Source: Lycium barbarum
Taxonomy: Eukaryota > Streptophyta > Magnoliopsida > Solanales > Solanaceae
Reading direction: 5' to 3'
Assembly (NCBI RefSeq): GCF_019175385.1
Contig: NC_083338.1
Coordinates: forward strand, 95,439,777-95,503,776
DNA length: 64,000 bases
Shown here: in pieces, positions 23,360 through 34,396 of the stretch
How positions within the stretch are numbered: the first letter of the stretch is position 1
Layout: each line of letters starts with the position of its first letter
The notes under the pieces: generated by a model
The model's database searches: none
Seen by the model: the letters and a program-made list of their open reading frames with translations, nothing else
Told to the model about the DNA's origin: nothing
Program-made: the position numbers and the translations under genes

Positions 23360-24816
23360 ATTATAACCATCCGGAATCCTCTACGGCAATAAGTGCGCCA
23401 AAACACTACCCATTCATCTCATCACTCAAACTTCTTTTATTTAGCTAGAAGGTCCAATTGCCTATATCCCCATACTCGAATTTTCTCACAACTGACCTCT
23501 GAATACAAGAACTGTTTCTGCTGGAATTCTCTCTTTTGATATAGACATACCTCTAAACGCAATCAATAGGTCCCACAACATTTCTCAAAACAGCACAAAC
23601 CTCTAGATATCGACTCAATCATAGCCCACTCGAACTGACTCCAAACTTTTCGAAGCCAAACACAATCCTATCACCCATCTGGGGAGACTAATTCTAGTCC
23701 TTTAATATTCTAAAAATGCTCACTCAAGCTCTTCGATTTAGTAATACCCACAAAATAACACACCACCTAGAATACGGTCTCGTCCCGAAGATATAACTCT
23801 AACCTTCACGTTATAGGGATTTCCAAAAACCCTCTCCTTTAACCCACACTAACTCCTCCAATGTGGAGTGTTACGAAAATATCGAATTGCGTATCACACA
23901 AGCCACTTCCCATAAGCCTTACCATACCGATTACCTGAATTTTTCTTCTTGCTAGTCGCTGATCACGAAGCCTCATGAAACTCTGTCATATCACTTAGTC
24001 TTTTTTTTTTTTGCAGACTCCTTTCCTTAAGTGTACTCACGATCACACCTCCTCTAAAATGTGTAAGACAACATCTCCATGATCTATACTGACTTAAGTA
24101 ATCCCAAAAGTGTACCTTGTTTTTCCCGATTCTTGATAAACTATACTTTTTTCGACTCCTCAATCCCCAATTCCAATCAACTCTCAAACATCATCACTCT
24201 CTAACCATTTCTCGAACGTACTCGACAGAATGCCGCATATCACAAGTCTTGCCAACTAACCGAGTCAATCCTGGAGATAGTAGCATGTCACACGTTCTAC
24301 ACCCTAGAGTTCCCTCAACTCATTCAACTTTAAAACTGAAAACCTTTTAAATCCAGAATATCACATATCCAGCCCTAATATTGCTCTGACTTATATCCAC
24401 CAAGGTGCCTTTGCATAAATTCCCTTAACTCAAATTCTGAAATGTTCTCCACAACTCGAATTTATTTAGATCTCATTATTGATTTATCACTTTGAACGTA
24501 CCAATTGTCAAACCAGAACACCTCTAACTATTCACGCGATTATCCATTTCATTCTATTAACTCAACTGAGTTGTAACACCAGTCGTAGTACGAACTAGGC
24601 GAACTCACACAATAGGTACAAGGCTCTCAACATCGCCCAGGTATGCTTAGAGAACGATAAAGGGAAGTGACAAGGGTCTAAGGATTTTAACTTAGGAAGT
24701 GTAAAAAAACTGCCCGCTGTCCGCTGCAGCGATCCTGCCTCCGCCACCGCAGTCCTAGTGCCGCTGCGACGGTCACTAGACACCAGAATGTTTCTTGGTT
24801 TTTGACATGCTTCACC
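23360..24816 (-). mobile_element. Internal remnant of the outer Gypsy element, part 2
   Basis: Sits between the inner element and the solo LTR and continues, in sense, from 27429-28739. No gag or pol motif could be read. GC-rich CGCTGCAGCG words near 24716-24776 resemble the U3 words of the outer LTR, so some of it may be LTR-derived. Otherwise unassigned. Confidence 0.4.
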
Positions 24817-25487
24817 CCGAATGTCACGACCCAACCCGAGGGCCATGACGGGCACCCGACGCTAACATACCGAGCACCTCTAAGCATACATCTCATAATC
24901 ATTTCTTGGTGGACCATAAAGATAGCTCATGGATATCATAACCTGTAAGGACATATATTGCAACATAACGACACATCTCTATATAATCCTCAACAGCTAT
25001 GCCCTTCATCACCAGCCGACAAGGCTATTAAAATATTATACAACAATATGAACCGGTAGGGTTATGAAACGTCTAACTATACACACATGTCTATGAGCCT
25101 CTATAGAAGATACAAATGACCAGAAACACCAATACCAATAGAATGTAGCTCCGAAGTAAGTGGAGTGCTCCTGAGAATCCGCTGATAAAACACCTACGGA
25201 TCTGATCCGTCTCCCTGCCTACCTGCGGGCATGAGCGCAGCGTCCACAAGAAAGGACGGCAGTATGAACAATGTAATAAGTATGTAAGCATGAATAGCAA
25301 CATAACAAGAAATGTGGAACCTAACATGGGATAAAGATAACTTGCACATCTGATTGCCTCGTGAGGCGGATACCATGCATGCTTAGCCTTTTTAAAGAAA
25401 ACATTTTTTTTCATACATATAATACATAATAGTGCTGGGCCCGATCCATATATCATCGTTAGCTCGCGTCCGGGGTAATCATCACAT

Positions 25488-25632
25488 GCCGCCCACTAGT
25501 GGTGCTACCCGGACATATAGGCGTGGTGTTATTATCATTATACATAAGCCGCCCACCGTAGTGGTGCTGCCCGGCCATATAGGCACGGTGTTATTATCAC
25601 TATCCATAAGCCGACCATATAGGCACGGTGTG
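25488..25632. repeat. Tandem repeat, 60-62 bp, about 2.4 copies
   Basis: GCCGCCCACTAGTGGTGCTA starts at 25488, a second copy at 25548 and a shortened third at 25610. Each unit ends in a CATATAGGCRYGGTGTTATT-like segment. Confidence 0.8.
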
Positions 25633-26837
25633 AGAAAATACTAACATTTATATAAAGCATGCATGAGAGCCCTAAAAGCTACAACCCTATCGGAGTGACA
25701 TAAGGTCGGTAACCTCCAATTTATATTATGGAGCAATCATTATCGCTATATCCCACCTTGAATGAACAATTATCATAAGGTGAGATAAAAAATAATGAAT
25801 GAAATCAAGAAAATCATGAAATAAACTCAATAATCTCATAATAGCATCAAAACCATAAGCTTTGGAATCTCCAGAAATAGAATCATCATCATCATCGTTT
25901 TCATCATAGAAAACATCTATCTTTAGCATCATAATAACTTTGAGAATTATGAACTTTTAGCTTTTGGGGAATAAGGATGTTATGGAAAACATGTATGGGT
26001 TCATAAGAAAAAAGTCATGCCTTTAGAAAGAAATGGATTAACCTTAACATACCTTTTTAGTCGCCTTAACTTTAACTACTTAATGCTTATCCTCCTAAAT
26101 ATACATTCAAAAGAATTCATACTATTATTAGGCTTATCATCACATCCTTATCTTAAGCCTTCAAATTAAATCCTCTTAGAATCTGTTGAAATTCGGGCAG
26201 CATCTCTCATGTATTATTTACTTCCTCCAAATTCCAAAACAACTCCCAAACATCATTAACAACATCAACCATAATGTAATCAAGATACTACATGACAAAC
26301 GTATACAAATCTGACCGAAACTTCCTTCGAAAATCAATCCATAAGCCAACAACATCAACATATCTATCTACGACCTTTATGCCATGTTTTCCCTTACTTT
26401 AACCCATTAAAATCCTCAAAAGAAACAACTTAATATCAAACTCAAGATGAAAAACATACCTTATAACTTGATGATCTTCACCTCACACCATTCACCCTAA
26501 AGCTTATCCACCACAACTTCAATTAAAAGTACGAACAAGCTCCTTCCATGAACTAGTTAAGGATTTTATGGCTTGATCTTCTCTTGATTTGATTTGGAAT
26601 GGTTTGGAGTGTTGGAGAGAGCTCATAAGGTTTAGAAGGTTCGGTTTTTGTGAAAATATGAGCCCCAAAGTCGTGGCCCTTCTTTGATTCATCGAGATTT
26701 GTTGTTAATTTTACAACCCGAGCTTAATTTGATGTAGGAACTCCTAAAGTTGCTATATCTTGGTGTAAGAATGTTGGATGAATGTTTTGGGAGATTCTAG
26801 AGAAGTGTGGAGATGAGAAATGGTGAAAAATGAGGTG

Positions 26838-26988
26838 ATTTATATGACTTAAGAGGGTATATAGAGTAGTCCAATTCGGTTTGGGCTGATGGGCCGAAAT
26901 TGGTGGGCCTTTTTAAGTGGCTTCTAGAATTTCCGTGTAGGTTCGCGGACTTCTGGCAGTCCGTTTTAAAATTCCCATAACTCCCTCC
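26838..26988 (-). promoter_or_regulatory. U3 promoter region of solo LTR 24822-27423
   Basis: In sense order: the block GGAGGGAGTTATGGGA (26973-26988), an imperfect inverted repeat CGGACTGCC/GTCCGCG (about 26945-26963), then ATATAAAT (about 26838-26846). The order and spacing of about 125 bp from block to TATA match three other LTRs here. Function is inferred. Confidence 0.5.
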
Positions 26989-27428
26989 TCTGATGTCGTA
27001 TTGACGAACGGTTTGTTGCGTTGGAAACTACACTCGACGAACGTCATTTTAGGCTCTTGAAACACCTTAAAACTCCTGATATACCAGGAGATATACCTCT
27101 CTGAAGTTGACCCAAAATTCTGCCAATTTGTTTTTTCAAATTTTCGACAAACTTATTTTCTTCGATTTTCTTGATCCCGGAATCTTTTGAAACTTTCCAT
27201 ACATGATATTTATCATTAATTATACTTGATAAGGGTCATCTCCTTTGGTTCTAAGGTTTTCCTTCCCGATTATGACTTACGAGATCATAATTCATCCTTT
27301 ACTTCATTGTTACGTACTTCCCATGGCTTGTACCTTTCAAAACTTCACAGGACGTCTCTGATACTCCATTAATACGATGAAATACGTGGCGTGCTCATGC
27401 TCTTAAAAGTGCGAGGTGTAACACCGAA

Positions 27429-28739
27429 ATCTGACTATCACTCAATAGTTCCTTGAGTACTAAAAACTTTCTACTTGACCATTGCTAAGTCATTTAATTA
27501 ATCTCTCGCTGGCTCACGACATAACCACACATAACAACTCAACATTGAGCCCTTATGTCCATTCTACCTTAGATGACCTTAACATAACCCTTGAATCAAC
27601 TAGCTATCGATTCCATGACACCCTTATCATTCCTCCAAACACGAAGAGATGGTGAACATACCCTTTACTGAGGGACTAGTACCACAGTTGCCCAACATCT
27701 TTAGTCTCCATTCGTCACAAGTAACATCGCTTCCCGATCTAAAACCGATAACCACCTTCCTGAAAGAACCCACAAACCACTACCATAAAATCATGTCGAA
27801 ACCTAACTTAACTTTTTTCACAACCTAAAACATAACCTACTCTCGTACAACTTGCAACCTTAATCTGACTAGCATGTCAGATACCAATTGTTCCCTTCCT
27901 AATAGCGGAGATCAATTTATCAAAATCCTCTTTCTTACGCCTCCTCCCCATTAACACGAAAGTACTCATACCAAAATACCTTAAGAGATCTTACTTCGCT
28001 ACATGTTTCCCACAAAATTCGTCCTTCATTTTCTTATTTTGGACTTCTCCTCTTTATTACACGCGGTCACTATACCTTTGTCAAAACCAACAATTCTTTC
28101 TGAGCATTTGTTTCCATATAGTGACATCTATACTCTGCATTGCCGAACAATCTACTTGCGGTAGATACACTCGTGCCACACAAACCATCATAATACACTT
28201 GACGGTGCAGAAACTTTCCCAAACCAACCACACCTCGAGCGAATAATTCTTGTTAATTAATAAATGCCCTTCTGTGACTTCTGAGTAACTAATCACTGAA
28301 AACATGGGATCACACGGTCTCCTGCATTATCACTTCCATCTTTCCAGGAATATGGTAAAATAGATGGGTCTAAATCATAACCCACACAACTGAAACTTGA
28401 AGTCATAATTGAAAACTGAACTTAGTCAGGCATCCGAATCAAGAAGACACATCTCGTACCATACCAAGCCATGTCACAACACAAACCGCTCGCATAAGAG
28501 TTTAGGAAATGAGTTTCCATTATTCGTGGAAGAATAAGACAAGGAAGTGCAAATACCAATTAGAATCAACTAGACACCAATTTGAACGAAGTAGCATGAA
28601 GGAATGAAAGAATTAGAGTTTTCTAAATGTCCTATAGCCTCTGCAGAAAGGTACGGAGCTCACCGTACTGATCCGTAAGACTTTACTAGACATGCTCTTG
28701 TACAGGTAAGACCGGTAACCTAGGGCTCTGATACTAATT
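27429..28739 (-). mobile_element. Leader/internal remnant of the outer Gypsy element, part 1
   Basis: Directly follows, in sense, the 5' LTR and its primer site. The first about 150 bp read as a leader. No gag ORF is open: stops occur in all frames and the longest frame (28081-28305 minus) has no recognisable domain. Probably a decayed leader and gag region. Confidence 0.5.
28725..28736 (-). other. Primer-binding site of the outer Gypsy element
   Basis: The minus strand reads TAGTATCAGAGC three bases after the LTR end, one mismatch from the iMet complement TGGTATCAGAGC. The change may be a decay mutation. Confidence 0.7.
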
Positions 28740-29232
28740 TGTCATGACCCAATTCGTAAATCGTGATGGTACCTACACTGTCCCCCACCCCCCGGTATGC
28801 GAACCATTCCCAAATCATTTTAATCATTCATAAGAATTATGCGAAAATAAGCAGCGATTTAAACTAACAGATTCAAGTAATATAAATAATAAGTGTGGAA
28901 AATATTATAATCCCAAAATCTAGTCTGGACTAGTACAAGAGCTACTACTAAGAAGATACTAAGTGTGATAAGAAATAAAATCTCAATACACAAATACTGT
29001 CTCAAGAATACAAAGTAGACAGATAAATACATGAAGATTCTCCGGGTTGCGGATATAGCCAAAGCTCACCCTGGAATCTCGATCAAGTAGACTCGGATCA
29101 CTCTCGATGACAGGAACCGGAACTAGTAACAGACTCTGCACTCAAAAGAAGAGTACAACAAGAGTAGCACCAGTACAAACAATACGTACTGAGTAAGCAT
29201 CATAGGACGACTAAGATTAGATCACGCATATA

Positions 29233-29462
29233 CAGTGGCGGAGCCACACCCATTGAAGGGTGTTCATATGAACACCCTTCGTCGGAAAAAATTATCAAAT
29301 GCCTATGTTAAATATAGAATTTTGTGGATATATACTAGTAATGAACAACCTTTACATAGAAACGAAGGATAGCCTAGCGGCTAAGGGTGTGCAAACTATC
29401 GCTCACACATCCCCTGTCCTAAAATATGAACACCCTTCGTCGGAATCCTGGCTCCGCCCCTG
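29233..29462. mobile_element. hAT MITE, 230 bp, 8-bp target duplication
   Basis: Terminal inverted repeats CAGTGGCGGAGCCA and CAGGGGCGGAGCCA (13 of 14 match), flanked by CGCATATA at 29225-29232 and 29463-29470. The sister LTR at 9716-9724 has a single GCATATA with no insert, which confirms the insertion directly. Subterminal AAGGGTGTTCAT is also inverted at the other end. Noncoding. Confidence 0.92.
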
Positions 29463-31435
29463 CGCATATAAGTATAAAATCAACAAGATAAGCAGATAGG
29501 CACATATTCTCAAATCAAGGTCACCGAATATCTCATAACTGCATCACAGCCTAAGTTGAAGATTCTAAACCACAAGTCTGTCAAGTCTCAATACTATCTC
29601 TCGATAATCACAAATCCAAGTCCCGACCCCTGGTAGAATCACTAATCTACAACTTAACTCCGTTAAGAATCATATCTATACCACACAACCATTCCAACAA
29701 CCCACGCCAAAATCAGAACTAACGAGCCATATAATGATACAGAATAACATGTAAGGTTGCGCAATGCAAAGTATAATGATGTGCAATGCAATGCACTGGC
29801 CAAATATCTCAAAACCTGTACACACATGCTATATGATAATGCATGCCTAATAGTCATGACCTCAGATCACGAGCCCTTAACTAGGTCACATCATCACATC
29901 TTGTCAAATGTGTCTTTCATATATATATATATAAATATTCTTTTCTCATCACAATGTAAATCTCAGCGTATTTCATTTCATCAATATGTACGGACTATGA
30001 ACAGTTAGCAATATTAATGTCAAACACAAGGCATCATGACAAAAGTCTTTCATGAATCTTTTCCGAATCGTTTCCATCATGTATGAGTGAATGAATGCAA
30101 AAATGCTAAATCAATGCAATCAATGCAAATGAAGATACTATGGAAGTCACGACACTATAAGCCATAGCAAGACTTATATAAATCAATGGAATGAAATGTA
30201 CACACCATCTCAGTCAATATAAAGAGTCTATAACACCCTTTTCCTTCCAATTAAACAAGTGCACTTTGCAGCTAAGTCTTGTGTCATCAAGTGCTCTATT
30301 TTCTCATGTATCCTCAACATTACCAAGTTATAATTTATATCAGCATACGTATGAAATGAGAATGTATGCCATGCATGTCATCATCAACAGTACATCATAC
30401 TCCATGCTTTCATCTGTGTATTATCATAAGTATATATCACGATTCATGTCTACTCTCATTAGCCTTCCTTTCTCCGATGATATATGACAACATAAGGTAG
30501 AATTTAGTGCAGCACGTATCACAACACAACAATTCAGGCAATAAGTCTAATCACAATAACAGGGCACAAGCCACAATCAACAACCCGTGTATATATTAAC
30601 TCCTTCCTTCCTATATCACACAAATACACCTTCTATTCAATACATAAAGTAATGGAAACAAGCCCACAAAATCAGAACTCATACCAACTTAGGTAATATC
30701 CAACCAAACACCATGTCCGAAGACCTAATCATGCTTTATTCCATCAAATCTACACAATATATACGTTTCGCTAATCAAAGTCTAACTAAAGTAAGCCATA
30801 ACCTAACTCGAATGCAAAACAAGAGCCACGAACTACTCCACACGATCCTTCTGTTTCCGAAGCGCCTCAGAACGGTCAAAGTCTAGCAATATAATGCTAA
30901 GTAAGCGATATACTTTCTAATCAAATAAGAACACAATTTGGGGAATAAGACCCAATTACTTCTACCCTTTTCAATTGGGTGAACTATCACTTAGTGGTGA
31001 ATTCCTTATAACTTCTATCGCTACAACATAATATTCCAATTTATGGGTGTTCTAATCAATTTAACCCTTTCAAACAGATTTTAGGCCAAAGTTCCCATTT
31101 TTATTAGAACCCTAAGTTTCGATAGACAATTCTCATCATTAATAATAGAATTCTCATCCTAGGAAGTGATAATCTATACTCCTAGATGATTAAACAACAA
31201 TAAAATCAACAACCCATCAATTATTGAAGGGTTTACTAACTCTAGGGTCCTAGGATTTTCCTTCACCATTAGAGAACCTTTAGCTAGTCATGGAACTTAA
31301 AGAAGAAAGGTAAAGGAACAAATAAAGGTGGGGACTTACCCTCAAAGATGCTTTCACCACTAAATGGAATAAAATTCGGCTCTTTCTCTCTTGAAAACTG
31401 TGTTTGGGGTTTCGTGGGTAATGACTCGGAATTGC

Positions 31436-31618
31436 AATATAAAAAGTGGGTTTCTGCCCCCGTCGACCGCTGCGGCGGTCCCTGGCTTCGCTATAGCGGT
31501 CTCGCTGCAGCTGTCAATTATTTCGCTACAGCGGGTTCGCTGCAACAGTCACTAGCTTCGCTGCAGCGGACCTCCTGGTACAGCAACCGCTATCCGGACT
31601 AAAATGACCATAACTCCC
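31436..31618 (-). promoter_or_regulatory. U3 promoter region of the outer Gypsy 5' LTR
   Basis: In sense: GAGGGAGTTATGGTCATTTT (31601-31620), a GC-rich array of CGCTGCAGCG/GCTGTAGCG words (31460-31590), then a TTTTTATATTG TATA-like site (31436-31446) and a leader rich in GAGAGAAAGAG. The truncated sister LTR keeps only the TATA and part of the array. Confidence 0.5.
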
Positions 31619-31947
31619 TCAAATGAAGGCGAAATACGACGATTCATTTTGCTATAGCTTCATAATTACTATACGGTTCTAATGGTTCAATAAAAATCCA
31701 AAAAAGGTCGTTTGATCAATATGGTGCCCTTTATCACCAAAGAACTACGGTGAACCACCGAATTCGAGCGCGACACAACCCAAATCCATATGAAACTCTT
31801 CGGAATCGCACCAAAAGTTGTGGACAAATCCAAAATCATCATATGAACTTGTTGGAACCTTCAAGACATCGACACGTGGTCATCTTAACCCGATGTTGAC
31901 CATGGTCAACTCTACCTCCTTAACTTAACTAGTTCCTCCACCAATAA

Positions 31948-32756
31948 GTACATTCTTTTCTATTTTGCAGGTCTTATTTTCATGGGGTATTTACTATTGA
32001 ATGGAAAATATGTGGTATTATCATCCTTGGATGCTCATTCTGTTGGCCAGGAAAATAGTGAACTACACCTCATGGAAAACACAGGAAAGCTAACAGATTA
32101 TGAGCATATTGGAAAGCACTCCGTAGAAGCATGTACAAAATCGAATCTGCTAAGCCAAAACGAAAGACAACTAGAGCAGGCACACAAGATGGAGAAAACA
32201 ACAAGGATAATGACTCAACAATCACATACAACAAATGACACAACATCAAATTACAGCAACAACACCAAATCAGAGGGGAATGAAGCACAACAGAGGCGAC
32301 AAAATTGGGGAACACACAATAAATCACATACAAAGCTCAAACCAGCTGGAAATACCCAAATCGACAACCAAAAAGATAGATCTACAGCATCAGTGATACA
32401 AACAAACAATAGGAAGATGAATCGACAACGGATCTACCGGAGATACAAAATTCAAAGAGTGAGGATGAAAAATGCAAGCAACAAACTTGAGCTTCAGCGG
32501 AATCATCACCATCCTCGAGCCAATGAGAGTGCAGATGCTCAGAATCAAGCACCATCGGAAAAAGCATCAACAAGGGAGAGCCATGGACACAAGGAAGACA
32601 CACTTTATCTGCCATTTCATTTTTATTTGGTTTTCAGTGGAACTTTACTTTCCCTTTTCGTTTTTGAGATGTAAAGACTACTGGTGTTTTTTTTTATATA
32701 TAAATAAAATAAGCCCTAGGCTATTAGCCTAGTGGCCTTTAATTTAAAAAAAAAAA
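31948..32756 (+). mobile_element. Poly(A)-tailed retroposed insert, 5'-truncated
   Basis: Interrupts the outer LTR. The right end is AATAAA (32703-32708), about 40 nt, then A11 (32746-32756), and LTR sequence resumes at TCACACCAAACCTTTCGGG. The left junction is near 31947: CCACCAATA there resembles ACACCAAAC after the tail and may be a decayed short duplication. The reading frame is open through the left junction, as expected for a 5'-truncated cDNA copy. It could be a LINE 3' end or a retrocopy of another transcript; no RT, endonuclease or zinc-knuckle motif is visible. Confidence 0.55.
31982..32674 (+). CDS. Open frame of unknown protein in the retroposed insert (partial)
   Basis: A 230-aa frame, open upstream of its first ATG, so probably the C-terminal part of a longer protein. 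Residues 1-20 (MGYLLLNGKYVVLSSLDAHS) are fairly hydrophobic. Residues 50-200 are strongly polar, rich in N, Q, K, T and H with NNTKSEGNEAQQ-type low complexity and a basic stretch RKMNRQRIYRRYKIQRVR near 144-161. The last 20 residues (LPFHFYLVFSGTLLSLFVFE) form a hydrophobic tail that could span a membrane. No family recognised. It keeps its frame over about 690 bp while the LTR around it has decayed, consistent with recent arrival but not proof of function. Context (poly(A), AATAAA) suggests a retrocopy. Confidence 0.4.
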   Translation: MGYLLLNGKYVVLSSLDAHSVGQENSELHLMENTGKLTDYEHIGKHSVEACTKSNLLSQNERQLEQAHKMEKTTRIMTQQSHTTNDTTSNYSNNTKSEGNEAQQRRQNWGTHNKSHTKLKPAGNTQIDNQKDRSTASVIQTNNRKMNRQRIYRRYKIQRVRMKNASNKLELQRNHHHPRANESADAQNQAPSEKASTRESHGHKEDTLYLPFHFYLVFSGTLLSLFVFEM

Positions 32757-32884
32757 TCACACCAAACCTTTCGGGAACCAAACCAATGACTTTACTAGGT
32801 CATAAATCATACAACGGGACTCGGGAAAGGGTCAACAAGGATAAATTGTTCAAAAACACTATAACGACCGAACGGGTCATTACA

Positions 32885-32889
32885 ATCAC
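32885..32889. repeat. Target-site duplication ATCAC, right copy
   Basis: ATCAC directly follows GTCATTACA, the sense start of the 5' LTR, and matches 9230-9234. Confidence 0.8.
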
Positions 32890-34381
32890 CACTCTACTTT
32901 AACGGTGAAAAACAAAAAAGATCACCACTCAACTATCTAAGTTAACTAAAGCAAAGAAGAGTAGAAGCTTAACTGAAAGTAGAAAAATTAAACAGAAAGT
33001 AGAAAAATTATCTTCTGCACTAAAGCACGACCACAGTATGTTCCGACTTGAATCTGCCATCATGTCCTCCTATAAATAATTCAAGAAATAAGCATGAAAG
33101 GAATAGGAAAAGGTGGAGCACTACATGCATTGAGACAATTAAGTTTCTTATAATACAATCATCAAATCTATATAATAAAGCAAACAAAGATTCGAAAACC
33201 GTTTCATATTTATGGTCATAATGTCTTCCACATTTTTTTTTCTTCCGATTTTACTTTTTCTTACTTTCTTTTTATTATTTTTGTTGAATATATAATTACA
33301 TTTTTACACTGAACCTGCAAAACTAAACAGCTAAATTTTGTTAGGTGGGTAAAATGTATAATGAATTACATTTTGATGCTATTAGATGCAAACATATAAT
33401 ATATTCATATGTTACCTAATACTTTCTTATAGACAATGTTTTTGGTATATGTTCCATCTCATGGTTCCGATTGTCCAGAGCTCTTATTGTGAAAGCTGGC
33501 AATATGCCCGACTTTGTTACTTACAACAACAAGAACTACATACCCTGTCTCTGTTACTTGATAATTTTAAATAAATATTTACAGAAGTATAGAACTATTA
33601 CCAATTTTTGTGATGCAGCCCAAGCTAAGTAACCTTTTTTTTTAAAATGGATTTGACCAAGAAAAACTGTTAAACCACTAAATTAAGTCTTAATAGCAAA
33701 TGATGAATGTAATATTCATGCTAAATACAATAATAAAACATTACAGTTAAATAAGAGAACAACTAGGGTGCTTCCCCTATCAAGAAGAAGGAACTTGACA
33801 TAAATATCTGAAATAAGTAAATGATCTTGCTAAAGAGCACTGGGTGCAATTAATAGAGTTCCTTCCAAGTATTAAGATTGTTACAGTTCAAAGTGACAAA
33901 CTGGAAATGTTCCCAAAGAATGTAGCCAATAATCAGCAGGAAGTGGAGCAGATATTTGAGCTTGAATACACAGCTGGTTCTTAAGCCGTGGCTTTAGGGC
34001 AATTAGATAAATTATGCTCAACATATACATATATATATATATATATATAAAATAACAATTACCAATGTTAAGGCCTATATCTATGAGGTATAGTGTAGCA
34101 CACAACCATTTCCTCCTCTGTTTATAGTCTGCAACTTTATAATCTAGCACTTCAAAATATAGGGCCGTGTATAATAGGGCAGTCCTCGAACTTGAACGCC
34201 GCTATCCTGCGATCTCTCTGCCTGAAAGTTACTGTGTCCTGGCTGCAGCTTCTTTGAGGATATCATCTGTCTAACCTTTTATCTATAATTTCTGCTATTA
34301 AAAGGTTCTAAAATATATGTAGTTTTTGGAACATCAAAAGTTTGGAAACTGAAATCCCTTTATCTTCCTCCTTTAATTGTA
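32890..34381. other. Unassigned intergenic DNA with possible exon fragments
   Basis: No intact gene. The minus strand has two stretches of coding-like composition: about 34150-34290, with an open stretch containing KKLQPGHSNFQ, and 33881-33990, ending LPADYWLHSLGTFPVCHFEL before a stop. The latter follows an open run from about 34010. They could be decayed exons of an unrecognised gene or a TE fragment. A short (AT)n tract lies at about 34025-34049. Confidence 0.35.
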
Positions 34382-34396
34382 GTAATGGCAAAAACT

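Larger units (their letters stand above)
24822..27423 (-). mobile_element. Solo Gypsy LTR
   Basis: A 2602-bp LTR, plus-strand edges TGTCACGACCCAACCC and GCGAGGTGTAACA, flanked by perfect 5-bp duplications CCGAA (24817-24821 and 27424-27428). No primer site adjoins it, so this is a single LTR left by LTR-LTR recombination. It holds a 60-62-bp tandem repeat (25488-25630) and an ordered promoter region (26838-26988). Confidence 0.88.
9235..32884 (-). mobile_element. Gypsy LTR retrotransposon with nested insertions
   Basis: Minus-strand element: 5' LTR at 28740-32884, primer-binding site at 28725-28736, leader running left, and 3' LTR at 9235-10287 plus 17732-18741. Perfect 5-bp duplications ATCAC lie outside both ends. 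The two LTRs are collinear over at least 2 kb with scattered substitutions. Nothing recognisable of gag or pol remains. The interior is occupied by a second truncated Gypsy element (18742-23359) and a solo LTR (24822-27423). The outer span is 23.6 kb, most of which is younger DNA. Lineage is probably chromovirus-like, judging by the iMet primer site and long LTRs, but no protein is left to prove it. Confidence 0.8.
28740..32884 (-). mobile_element. 5' LTR of the outer Gypsy element
   Basis: Sense start TGTAATGACCCGTTCGGTCG at 32884, sense end GGGTCATGACA at 28740. It is interrupted by a 230-bp MITE (29233-29462) and a roughly 0.8-kb retroposed insert (31948-32756). Without these it is about 3.1 kb. 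It aligns with 9235-10287 and 17732-18741. Promoter-like order at 31436-31618. Confidence 0.85.
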
